Shown: positions 40,505-48,443 of the stretch, piece after piece
Position numbering within the stretch: position 1 is the stretch's first letter
How the letters are laid out: each line of letters opens with the position of its first letter
Source of the DNA: Chryseobacterium tagetis
Lineage (GTDB): Bacteria; Bacteroidota; Bacteroidia; Flavobacteriales; Weeksellaceae
Length of the DNA: 64,000 nucleotides
NCBI RefSeq assembly: GCF_016735585.2
Contig: NZ_JAERSE020000003.1
Span: 124,001 to 188,000 of the forward strand
Reading direction: 5' to 3'
Notes under the pieces: generated by a model
Told to the model about the DNA's origin: nothing
Seen by the model: the letters and a program-made list of their open reading frames with translations, nothing else
Database searches by the model: none
Translations under genes and position numbers: made by a program

Positions 40505-41368
40505 CTACTTTTCAAGTTCTTTGTTGAATCCCATTTTTATATATTCGGCTTCTCTTTGGTTGGGTTTTCTATTCTTTATTTCTTCCCAAATTTTTAATGC
40601 GTCATCTAGAGTATTTACTCCCAATTCGTAATTTTCACGTCCCCATTTGTAGAGAGCAATACCCAAATTTGTTGTGAAAACTCCTTTTTTTATCTGAACT
40701 GCATCCATTTCATGACCTTTGATTTCTGAGAAAAAATCTAGTTTTCCTCCATCTTTAGACTCTTCAATAATCATTTTTTTGAGAAGGCTTTTATCCATGA
40801 TTTTTATTTCTGAAGATTTCCCCTCATTTAACTTTTTATCTTTGATAAGATTTTTCACCTTAGATTTAATCTCATTGTTACCTATGATTTCAAATTCTTT
40901 ATTATTAAAGAATAATTTATTCCCTGTTATTTTAGCATTTTTATCAAACTTTTGTTCAATAATTTCTTTAGCTCTGTTTTCTGTAATATCACCTTTGATA
41001 TCACAAGGTAAAATTTCATTATTTCCAGTTGCTGGATTAATTATAAAGAAAACTCTTTGCTCTGGCTTATCTGCTATCATTACCATATTTACAGGAGAAT
41101 TATCCTTAATAATCATGAAGAAATCTGAAGGAAGCTTTGTTGCTGCTGCTTCAATCTGATCTAATGTAGGTTTTTCATCTATGAAAACAGAAGAATTTTT
41201 ATTATTAATGTTATTTGATAATGTATAGTAATTAGAATTTAATTGATAATCATTTATTTTTTCTTCAGAAATTGTAATTGAATTAAAAACAGGGTTACCG
41301 TTTTTATCTGTTTGTGAAAGTAAATGTAATGAGAAGGATAGAGTAAAGATTAAAATAATTTTTTTCAT
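40505..41368 (-). CDS. Exported hypothetical protein
   Basis: A 287-residue protein with a signal peptide (ending HLLSQ, about 19). It is lysine- and asparagine-rich and has no recognised domain; AWDDALKIWEEI-like helices near the C-terminus (NTLDDALKIWEEIKNRKP) could be a TPR-type pair. It is first in an apparent operon with the small membrane protein. Its high AT content is like that of neighbouring accessory genes. Confidence 0.65.
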   Translation of the reverse strand: MKKIILIFTLSFSLHLLSQTDKNGNPVFNSITISEEKINDYQLNSNYYTLSNNINNKNSSVFIDEKPTLDQIEAAATKLPSDFFMIIKDNSPVNMVMIADKPEQRVFFIINPATGNNEILPCDIKGDITENRAKEIIEQKFDKNAKITGNKLFFNNKEFEIIGNNEIKSKVKNLIKDKKLNEGKSSEIKIMDKSLLKKMIIEESKDGGKLDFFSEIKGHEMDAVQIKKGVFTTNLGIALYKWGRENYELGVNTLDDALKIWEEIKNRKPNQREAEYIKMGFNKELEK

Positions 41369-41553
41369 GGTTTATTTAACTAATTTCAAGCTACAAATAT
41401 AAATGTGTTCAGCTTAATTTTATTTTTTATCAAAATAATTTATAGAATTTTAATATTCTTAACTTAATTGTTTAAATCCTTTTTTTTAAATTTTTCTTGT
41501 AATTAATTGAAAATAAGAAGTAAGTCTCTTGAAAGTATAAAACTATTTTTTTA

Positions 41554-42459
41554 TTACTCAATTTTTTGCTTTCTAAACATCTCCGGTTTATAATTAATAA
41601 TAAACACGCCTAAGATAATCAAAACCGTCGCAATGATAAATTTAGCGGAAATATTTTCATCTAAAATCAGCCAGCCTAAAAAGATTGCGATGATCGTATT
41701 TACATAAGCCATGATGGAAACCTGAACAGGTGAAATTTTTGTCAGTGCATAATGAAAGGCAAAAAAAGCGGCCACAGAACCGAAAACAGCAAGATAAATC
41801 ATAGCTGAGATACTTTTTATTGACCAGTTTTCAAAATTGTAGTGGTCCGAAAAGATGAACGCAAAAATAATTTGTACAATTCCTGCGAATAAAAACTGAT
41901 AAAATAAATTTAAAGAAATATTACCGGTCTGTATATTCAGTTTTTTAGTGAAAATAGTTCCTGAAGCCCATCCTGAAATAGCACAGAAAAGAAAGATAAT
42001 CCCCATTTTATAATCAGGATTTGCCAAATCTTTTAAACCATCCCAAAAAATAAAAAGAATTCCGCTGAAGCATAATAGAACTCCTGTTAAAGCTCTATAA
42101 CTAAATTTTTGCAGACCAATGGCTACACTTCCTAAAAATACCAGAATAGGAGAGGCAGCGTTAATCAATGAAGCTAAACTGCTGGAAACTGTTTCTTCTG
42201 CTACGGTCGTCATTCCGTTGGCGATAACTAGCATGAGGATTGAGAAAATAATCTGGAGTTTTAAATTTTGCCAGCCAATCCATCGGAATTGTTTTTTATA
42301 GATTAATATCAAAAACATGATAACGGCAGCCAGAAATTGACGGATACCAGCAACAAACCAGGCCGGAATGGTTTCTACAGCAACACGAATGGCTAAAAAT
42401 GTCGTTCCCCAAACAACGGCAACGGTAAGAACAGCAAAAAGAAGTTTGTAATCTTTCAA
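41554..42459 (-). CDS. EamA/DMT family transporter
   Basis: A 301-residue drug/metabolite transporter with ten predicted helices in two EamA repeats (VVWGTTFLAIRVAVETIPAW early in the first; YMNTIIAIFLGWLILDENIS-type in the second, AYVNTIIAIFLGWLILDE). Substrate unknown; family members export amino acids or metabolites. No ATG fits: the first in-frame ATG is 36 codons upstream, beyond a strong TTG-N17-TATATTTG promoter. A TTG at 42459, 22 nt after that box, is therefore chosen. Confidence 0.82.
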   Translation of the reverse strand: MKDYKLLFAVLTVAVVWGTTFLAIRVAVETIPAWFVAGIRQFLAAVIMFLILIYKKQFRWIGWQNLKLQIIFSILMLVIANGMTTVAEETVSSSLASLINAASPILVFLGSVAIGLQKFSYRALTGVLLCFSGILFIFWDGLKDLANPDYKMGIIFLFCAISGWASGTIFTKKLNIQTGNISLNLFYQFLFAGIVQIIFAFIFSDHYNFENWSIKSISAMIYLAVFGSVAAFFAFHYALTKISPVQVSIMAYVNTIIAIFLGWLILDENISAKFIIATVLIILGVFIINYKPEMFRKQKIE

Positions 42460-42481
42460 TGGTTGGTATAAATGTAACTGA

Positions 42482-42509
42482 CAAATATATTTATTTTGGA
42501 GTGAAGCAA
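42482..42509 (-). promoter_or_regulatory. Promoter of DMT transporter gene
   Basis: Minus strand TTG (42507-42509), 17 nt, TATATTTG (42482-42489), a full flavobacterial promoter. It excludes the longer coding frame. Confidence 0.6.
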
Positions 42510-42561
42510 ATGGGTACAGTTGAGAATGTTTTTTAGGGAACAGAATTTGGATTTTGCTTTT

Positions 42562-42593
42562 TTGCATTGAGAGTCATTAATTCTTTATCTTTG
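42562..42593 (+). promoter_or_regulatory. Promoter of purE
   Basis: TTG (42562-42564), 21 nt, TATCTTTG (42586-42593), 19 nt before the ATG at 42613. Divergent from the DMT transporter promoter. Confidence 0.6.
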
Positions 42594-42612
42594 AACATCT
42601 AATAAATTGACG

Positions 42613-43116
42613 ATGGTAGGAATTATTATGGGGAGTCAGAGTGACTTACCAATCATGGAACTGGCTGCAAATTTTTTGAAATCTTTAGACATTCCGTATG
42701 AATTAACGGTAGTTTCAGCGCACAGAACACCGGAAAGAATGTTTGAATATGCAAAAACAGCAAAAGAAAGAGGATTAAAAGTGATTATTGCAGGAGCTGG
42801 AGGAGCAGCACATTTACCGGGAATGGTAGCAAGCTGTACTACATTGCCTGTAATTGGTGTTCCTATTTTATCAAGCAATTCTATTGACGGATGGGATTCT
42901 GTTCTGTCGATTCTTCAGATGCCGGGAGGAATTCCTGTAGCAACAGTTGCATTAAACGGAGCTTTGAATGCAGGGATTTTGGCTGTAAAGATCTTGGGGA
43001 CTTCTGATGAAAATGTTGCGGAAAATCTTCAGAAATATCAGGATTCTTTGAAAGATAAAGTGTTGGGAACAGTGGATGATATTAAAGCCAAACATCCTAA
43101 TCACTACGATAAATAA
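42613..43116 (+). CDS. purE: N5-carboxyaminoimidazole ribonucleotide mutase
   Basis: A 167-residue class I PurE, which moves the carboxyl group from N5 to C4 of the imidazole (the step after PurK). Motifs [23 protein letters not shown] (catalytic histidine), [12 protein letters not shown] and [15 protein letters not shown] are intact. The ATG at 42613 is preferred to a TTG 6 nt earlier. It ends at a strong terminator. Confidence 0.97.
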   Translation: MVGIIMGSQSDLPIMELAANFLKSLDIPYELTVVSAHRTPERMFEYAKTAKERGLKVIIAGAGGAAHLPGMVASCTTLPVIGVPILSSNSIDGWDSVLSILQMPGGIPVATVALNGALNAGILAVKILGTSDENVAENLQKYQDSLKDKVLGTVDDIKAKHPNHYDK

Positions 43117-43126
43117 TTAAAATAAA

Positions 43127-43152
43127 AAAACTCTCCGTAATTGGAGAGTTTT
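43127..43152. terminator. Bidirectional terminator after purE
   Basis: AAAACTCTCC / GGAGAGTTTT stem of 10 bp with a 6-nt loop, between convergent genes. A very similar stem ends ahcY at 45631. Confidence 0.88.
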
Positions 43153-43156
43153 CTTT

Positions 43157-43549
43157 TTATTCCTGAATCATATTGTCTCTTGTATTTTTCTGGACCGCAA
43201 TTGCTCCGAAAAGAGCCAGTAAAAAGGCAAATCCGTAGAATCCTTTTTCGCTTGGCAGGATCGTGGCATTCCATAATCCGATAGCTAACAAAATAATGGA
43301 TGATAAAGTAGCAAACCAACAGATACCGTAATAAATATCGGTTACTTTAATATTTTCTAATTTATCACGGACAGCTTTCTGGAGAGAAACCACGGCAAAC
43401 AGACCGTATAATAAAATGGTAAAATAATACCCTTTTTCATTAAGCTGCATTTCAGCTCTTACTAAACCTACGATAAAACCAATCATTCCTGCTCCTAAAG
43501 CAATCCAGGATGCTGCAACAAATGCATTCGATACTCCTTGTTTTTTCAT
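43157..43549 (-). CDS. YiaA/YiaB family inner membrane protein
   Basis: A 130-residue protein with four membrane helices in two repeats ([20 protein letters not shown] with [23 protein letters not shown]; then [18 protein letters not shown] with [23 protein letters not shown]). This duplicated pattern is the YiaA/YiaB domain. Function unknown. TATATTTG at 43575-43582 (minus) is a probable -7 box, 25 nt before the ATG. Confidence 0.88.
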   Translation of the reverse strand: MKKQGVSNAFVAASWIALGAGMIGFIVGLVRAEMQLNEKGYYFTILLYGLFAVVSLQKAVRDKLENIKVTDIYYGICWFATLSSIILLAIGLWNATILPSEKGFYGFAFLLALFGAIAVQKNTRDNMIQE

Positions 43550-43574
43550 TTATATATGTTTTTGTTAAAGGTTT

Positions 43575-43582
43575 CAAATATA
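43575..43582 (-). promoter_or_regulatory. Candidate -7 box TATATTTG before yiaA-like gene
   Basis: TAnnTTTG match on the minus strand, 25 nt before the ATG at 43549. Confidence 0.45.
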
Positions 43583-43664
43583 TCATTTTTATTTGACTGT
43601 TTATGATAATTTGGGTTCAGAAACTTTATTGTAAGAAAGTAAGAAACCACATTCAACTACATTT

Positions 43665-45476
43665 TTACTGTTTTATAAATTTGACAGTATAGGTCTTATC
43701 AGAAGTAGTGATCATCAGGATATAATTCCCGATTTTAAGTTCTTTTATACTAATATGATTACTATTCAATGAATTCTGTATGATAATTCTTCCGCTAAAA
43801 TCAAGGATTTTGTAACTTTTAATATCTCTTATATTTTTAAGATAAAGAACATCGGTGGCAGGATTTGGATATACCGAAAATTCATTATCATGTTCATAGT
43901 CTGAAACACCTAAATGAAATTCACACGCACCAGAAATGTCTCCGGTAAACGCCCATCCTTTTGAATTGAGAAGGGTATCTCTATAAGAAGCTATATTGTT
44001 TGAATAGGTTAAACCTGAAACAAACCCCAAATTTATATTGTTAGGAGTATTGCTGTTATTAGCCCATCCAACCAACGTTTTGCTGTAATTAACGCAATCC
44101 ATTCCTGCTGAATTGATCATTACGGCAGCAGTTGTCAATGAGTTGAGATTCCATTTTTCTAAAGGATAGTTGAACGAAGTTGCTGAAGTGAACATGACAT
44201 CCATATTGGTGACAGCGTGAACATCCCAATCTTCTAATGATTGATTGAAAGCAGTACATGCGTGAAGAATATGCTCCATATTGGTTACCTTTCCTGTGTT
44301 CCAGTTTCCGATTGGCTGATTAAAGACAGGAATAAAATGAAACATATAAGAGATATTGGTAACCTGAGAAGTATCCCATGATGATAATGGCTGATTGTAC
44401 GCCATAGCTTCCGAGAAGGTATAAGACATATCGGTAACTTTTGATGTATTCCAGCTATTGATATTCTGATTAAAAAGTACCGCACCTATAAAAGTCCGGG
44501 TAAGCTTTGTGACATTTGAAGTGTTCCAGTTATTTAAAGGTTGATTAAAATTCGTTGCAAACCCAAAAGCTCCGGTAAGATCGGTAACTTTTGAAGTATC
44601 CCAACTATTAATTGGCTGATTAAATACTTTTGCATTGCTAAAAATATCGACCAAACTTGTAACCATTGAGGTATTCCAATTATTTAAAGGCTGATCAAAT
44701 GCTTGTGCGCCCTTAAACAACGCGGTCATATCTGTCACTTTAGAAGTCTGCCAAGTGTTTAGAGGCTGATTAAAAATTTTTGCATTCGAAAACATATTCG
44801 ACATAGTAGTAACATTGGAAGTATTCCAATTCCCAAGAGGAGAGTTAAATACTAATGTTGCGGAGAATAAATAAGACATATCTTGAACTGACGAAGTATC
44901 CCAGTTGTTTATTGAAATAATGGATGTGAAATTGGTAGCATTTCTGAACATTCCAGACATATCGGTAACATTAGATAAATTGGGTATGTCTGATGCTGTA
45001 TTTTTAACATTGTAACAGTTGGCAAAAGCATTATTCATAGAAGTCCATTGAATGTTTCCCCATTGTGAAATCTCCATTAGCTTATCAATGTTCCCATTAA
45101 ATATCCACCCGGTTGTTCCAATTTCAGAGGGAAGCATCTTCTGAAAAGATCCGTTTCCGTTACTTACTTTTACTTTATAGGTTGCTTGAGCAGTAGTAGG
45201 ATTTAATGAAGTTCCAAAATCGATTAACACCTGTGCAGTAGATGTTACATTATTCATGGTGCCGTTGTGAGAAGGGTAGCCTACCTCTTCCCAGTTTATA
45301 GTATAGTTGCTGCCAATTCCGGGAAACCATATTTGATTAGAACCTGCAGGATAAGGAGCTGTAACAACCATGTTGGAAATCATATTAGGTTTCCAGATGG
45401 TGATGAACTCATTTTGGGCTGAAATGCTTTGAAAAAGTAATGAAAATAAGAGAACAGTTAATAGTTTTTTAAACAT
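43665..45476 (-). CDS. BspA-like (DUF285) T9SS cargo protein
   Basis: A secreted 603-residue protein. After a signal peptide (ending SISAQ) comes an N-terminal beta domain, then about eleven tandem repeats of about 24 residues of the DUF285/BspA type (W-N-T-S-x-V-T-D-M ... A-x-x-F-N-Q-P-L). The C-terminal 75 residues are a type A sorting domain (EFSVYPNPATDVLYL, then a basic FIKQ end), so the T9SS should export it. BspA repeats serve in adhesion in other bacteria; the partner here is unknown. Confidence 0.9.
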   Translation of the reverse strand: MFKKLLTVLLFSLLFQSISAQNEFITIWKPNMISNMVVTAPYPAGSNQIWFPGIGSNYTINWEEVGYPSHNGTMNNVTSTAQVLIDFGTSLNPTTAQATYKVKVSNGNGSFQKMLPSEIGTTGWIFNGNIDKLMEISQWGNIQWTSMNNAFANCYNVKNTASDIPNLSNVTDMSGMFRNATNFTSIISINNWDTSSVQDMSYLFSATLVFNSPLGNWNTSNVTTMSNMFSNAKIFNQPLNTWQTSKVTDMTALFKGAQAFDQPLNNWNTSMVTSLVDIFSNAKVFNQPINSWDTSKVTDLTGAFGFATNFNQPLNNWNTSNVTKLTRTFIGAVLFNQNINSWNTSKVTDMSYTFSEAMAYNQPLSSWDTSQVTNISYMFHFIPVFNQPIGNWNTGKVTNMEHILHACTAFNQSLEDWDVHAVTNMDVMFTSATSFNYPLEKWNLNSLTTAAVMINSAGMDCVNYSKTLVGWANNSNTPNNINLGFVSGLTYSNNIASYRDTLLNSKGWAFTGDISGACEFHLGVSDYEHDNEFSVYPNPATDVLYLKNIRDIKSYKILDFSGRIIIQNSLNSNHISIKELKIGNYILMITTSDKTYTVKFIKQ

Positions 45477-45627
45477 ATTTCAATATTTAGTGATGAATTG
45501 TTTTGTAAAAATAACTTATTTAATGAATATTTAATATATGTTTTTTATTGATGTTGAATTTTTATTAGGTATTTCTTACCGAATGGGAAAGATTCTTTAC
45601 ATTTTAACTATCTTATGATTAAAAACA

Positions 45628-45660
45628 AAAAAACTCTCCAAGTTATTGGAGAGTTTTTAT
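45628..45660 (-). terminator. Terminator of ahcY
   Basis: An 11-bp stem AAACTCTCCAA / TTGGAGAGTTT with GTTA loop, extended by A/T pairs; U-run on the minus strand. Lies 22 nt after the ahcY stop. Confidence 0.85.
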
Positions 45661-45682
45661 TATTGACTAAAATTAGAAAATA

Positions 45683-46996
45683 TTAGTATCTGTAATATTC
45701 AGGTTTGAATGGTCCTTTCACATCTACACCGATATATTCAGCCTGTTCAGGAGAAAGAGTTTCCAATTCTACGCTTAATTTCTTAAGGTGAAGAGCAGCA
45801 ACTTTTTCATCTAAATGCTTAGGTAACATATATACTTCGTTTCCGTAAGCTGCAGAGTTGTTCCAAAGTTCGATCTGAGCCAACGTCTGGTTAGAGAAAG
45901 AATTTGACATTACGAAAGATGGGTGACCTGTAGCACAACCTAAGTTTACCAATCTACCTTCAGCAAGAATGATTACTTCTTTACCTTCAATGGTGTAGAT
46001 GTCAACTTGTGGCTTAACTTCAGATTTCGTGTGGCCATAGTTTTCATTTAACCAAGCCATATCGATTTCGTTATCGAAGTGCCCGATGTTACAAACGATC
46101 GCTTTATCTTTTAATTTTAAGAAATGTTCTTTTCTTACAATGTTGAAGTTACCTGTAGTCGTGATTACGATATCTGCGTTATCAACCACAGTATCTAATC
46201 TTTTTACTTCATAACCGTCCATTGCAGCCTGTAGAGCACAAATTGGGTCAATTTCAGTTACAGTAACGATAGAACCCGCTCCTCTGAAAGAAGCAGCCGT
46301 CCCTTTACCTACGTCTCCGTATCCGCAAACTACCACTCTTTTTCCAGCCAACATTACGTCTGTAGCTCTTCTTACAGCATCTACTGCAGATTCTTTACAC
46401 CCGTATTTGTTGTCGAATTTAGATTTAGTTACTGAATCGTTTACGTTGATTGCAGGCATTACCAAAGTTCCGTTCTTCATTCTTTCGTACAATCTGTGAA
46501 CTCCGGTTGTAGTTTCTTCAGAAAGTCCTTTGATATCTTTTGTGAATTCAGGATATTTATCAAAAACCATGTTGGTTAAATCTCCACCATCATCCAAGAT
46601 CATGTTCAATGGTTTTCTGTCTTCACCAAAGAATAAAGTCTGCTCAATACACCAGTCGAATTCCTCTTCATTAAGACCTTTCCATGCATAAACAGGAATT
46701 CCTGCAGCAGCAATAGCAGCAGCAGCGTGATCCTGAGTAGAGAAAATATTACAAGAAGACCAGGTAACTTCAGCTCCAAGAGCAACCAAAGTTTCGATCA
46801 AAACTGCAGTCTGGATCGTCATGTGAAGGCATCCTGCAATTCTTGCTCCTTTTAATGGTTGAGACGGACCGTACTCTTCACGGATAGCCATCAAACCAGG
46901 CATTTCAGCTTCTGCAAGGGTAATTTCTTTTCTTCCCCATTCTGCTAGGGAAATATCCTTTACTTTATAAGGAACGTATTGTGTTGTAGTACTCAT
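45683..46996 (-). CDS. ahcY: Adenosylhomocysteinase
   Basis: A 437-residue NAD-dependent enzyme that splits S-adenosylhomocysteine into adenosine and homocysteine in the methyl cycle. NAD-binding GYGDVGKG is at 225-232; [13 protein letters not shown] and [13 protein letters not shown] (substrate and catalytic lysine) are intact; the C-terminal KxxxYRY end is present (PFKPEYYRY). The ATG at 46996 ([10 protein letters not shown]) is chosen; an upstream TTG at 47041 lies in a TAATTTTG promoter box (47039-47046). Confidence 0.97.
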   Translation of the reverse strand: MSTTTQYVPYKVKDISLAEWGRKEITLAEAEMPGLMAIREEYGPSQPLKGARIAGCLHMTIQTAVLIETLVALGAEVTWSSCNIFSTQDHAAAAIAAAGIPVYAWKGLNEEEFDWCIEQTLFFGEDRKPLNMILDDGGDLTNMVFDKYPEFTKDIKGLSEETTTGVHRLYERMKNGTLVMPAINVNDSVTKSKFDNKYGCKESAVDAVRRATDVMLAGKRVVVCGYGDVGKGTAASFRGAGSIVTVTEIDPICALQAAMDGYEVKRLDTVVDNADIVITTTGNFNIVRKEHFLKLKDKAIVCNIGHFDNEIDMAWLNENYGHTKSEVKPQVDIYTIEGKEVIILAEGRLVNLGCATGHPSFVMSNSFSNQTLAQIELWNNSAAYGNEVYMLPKHLDEKVAALHLKKLSVELETLSPEQAEYIGVDVKGPFKPEYYRY

Positions 46997-47038
46997 ATCT
47001 GATGAATAATTTTTTAAAATTCGGTTTATAACGAATTG

Positions 47039-47046
47039 CAAAATTA
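47039..47046 (-). promoter_or_regulatory. Candidate -7 box TAATTTTG before ahcY
   Basis: TAnnTTTG match on the minus strand, 42 nt before the ATG at 46996. Confidence 0.5.
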
Positions 47047-47138
47047 CAACATATAATCTAGATATAAAAACGCTGAATAAGATTCAATTATATGAAATTA
47101 TACATACCTGAAATTATTTTTCTTTATTCTAAATAAAC

Positions 47139-47146
47139 TATTTTTG
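47139..47146 (+). promoter_or_regulatory. Candidate -7 box TATTTTTG
   Basis: TAnnTTTG match, 18 nt before the ATG at 47165. Confidence 0.45.
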
Positions 47147-47164
47147 TAGAAATAAATCATTATT

Positions 47165-47695
47165 ATGAATCATACAAATACTCAGGAAGAAGCTCAAAGA
47201 CAGGCAAAACCATTAGCACCGAAAGTAAAGGAATTAATTGGGAGAAGTAAAAGTGTAATTTTGGCAACGGTAGATGCAGAAGGAACTCCTAATTCCAGCT
47301 ACGCACCATTTGTACAGGTGGAGAATACGTTCTATATCTTGGTTTCATTCATGGCAAAACATACTAAAAATCTTGCGGACGGGAGAAAAACTTCAGTAAT
47401 GTTTATTGAAGACGAATCTGCAACAAAGCAAATTTACGCTCGTGAAAGATTAACAATCGAAGCATCAACTTCTCAAGTTGAAAGAGATTCTGAAACATGG
47501 AATACGGTTGTTTCTCAATTAAAAGAAACTCATGGGAAAGTAGTAGATGTAATTGCTGAAATGAAAGATTTTATTTTAATCGGGCTTCATCCGGTGAAAG
47601 GTTCTTATGTGAACGGATTCGGAAGTGCCTATTTCGTAGATGAAAATCTTGAAATTATGGAGCACAGAAATGATGTGAATCATCAGACAAAATAA
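47165..47695 (+). CDS. Pyridoxamine 5'-phosphate oxidase-like (HugZ-type) protein
   Basis: A 176-residue split-barrel protein. It has KSVILATVDAEGTPNSSYAPF and FYILVSFMAKHTKNLADGRKTSVMFIED (quoted in part as FYILVSFMAKHTKNL), typical of the pyridoxamine phosphate oxidase-like fold and close to HugZ/HutZ heme-utilisation proteins. A flavin or heme ligand is possible but not shown. It ends at the hairpin 47716-47752. Confidence 0.82.
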   Translation: MNHTNTQEEAQRQAKPLAPKVKELIGRSKSVILATVDAEGTPNSSYAPFVQVENTFYILVSFMAKHTKNLADGRKTSVMFIEDESATKQIYARERLTIEASTSQVERDSETWNTVVSQLKETHGKVVDVIAEMKDFILIGLHPVKGSYVNGFGSAYFVDENLEIMEHRNDVNHQTK

Positions 47696-47715
47696 ATTCA
47701 AGTATATAGATAAAT

Positions 47716-47752
47716 AAAATGGGTTTTTTCAGAAATGAATCAACCCATTTTT
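47716..47752 (+). terminator. Terminator
   Basis: A 10-bp stem AAAATGGGTT / AACCCATTTT with a 16-nt loop and T-run, 20 nt after the stop at 47695. Confidence 0.75.
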
Positions 47753-47828
47753 ATGATGAAACCTTACTGATTGTATCAAATTGGGAATCATTATCTTTTT
47801 TATTACTTTTACAGAATAAAATCATTCA

Positions 47829-48443
47829 ATGCCTCTTTATCGCGATTTTTCTGATGACAACGCCACTATTCTCGTATGGAAATACGATGAAACTGAAGAC
47901 TTGGACATTCATCAACTTTTAGAGCCTGAAAATGCTGAAAAAGTGAAAGATTATCATCCGAAAAAACTATTGGAGGTATTAATGGTTCGAAAACTATTGA
48001 AAGGGCTGAAACCCAATTCAAAAATTCTATATAAAGAAAGAGAACCTTTTCTTTCCCCAAAAGATGCCGAGATTTCTATCACCCATTCTTTTCCTTTTGC
48101 TGCGATTGCCATTTCTAAAAATAAAATAGGGATTGATTTGGAGAGATTCAATCCTAAGATTTTAAGGGTAATTGATAAGTTTACTTACGAGAATGAGAGA
48201 GGATTTATTCCTTTTGATAATGAAGTTACTTTTTACACGATCATTTGGAGCGTGAAAGAAAGTATGTATAAAATTCATCATTCCAAACACTGGTCTTTGA
48301 AAAAACACTACGAAGTTCGACCGTTTGAATTAAAACATCTTTATCAGATAAAATGCAGGGTACATGATGATCAGATCTCTGATGAATTAAAAGCCAGAGT
48401 GGAGTTTTTTGATGACTATTGTTTTACGATTGTTGAGGAATAA
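47829..48443 (+). CDS. 4'-phosphopantetheinyl transferase family protein
   Basis: A 204-residue Sfp/AcpS-superfamily enzyme that attaches the phosphopantetheine arm from CoA to carrier proteins. GIDLE (101-105) and WSVKESMYK (140-148) are the metal- and CoA-binding motifs, and ISITHSFPF matches the usual (S/T)HS segment. It is the only transferase of this kind here; the target could be fatty-acid or secondary-metabolite carriers. It overlaps the convergent FUSC gene by 20 nt. Confidence 0.9.
   Translation: MPLYRDFSDDNATILVWKYDETEDLDIHQLLEPENAEKVKDYHPKKLLEVLMVRKLLKGLKPNSKILYKEREPFLSPKDAEISITHSFPFAAIAISKNKIGIDLERFNPKILRVIDKFTYENERGFIPFDNEVTFYTIIWSVKESMYKIHHSKHWSLKKHYEVRPFELKHLYQIKCRVHDDQISDELKARVEFFDDYCFTIVEE

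Noticed and set aside
40719..41159. Plus-strand ORF of 146 codons opposite the exported hypothetical gene
   Set aside because: Shadow frame; the minus-strand frame has a signal peptide and operon context.
47719..47922. ORF of 67 codons between the HugZ-like and phosphopantetheinyl transferase genes
   Set aside because: Overlaps the terminator at 47716 and the start of the transferase gene in another frame.
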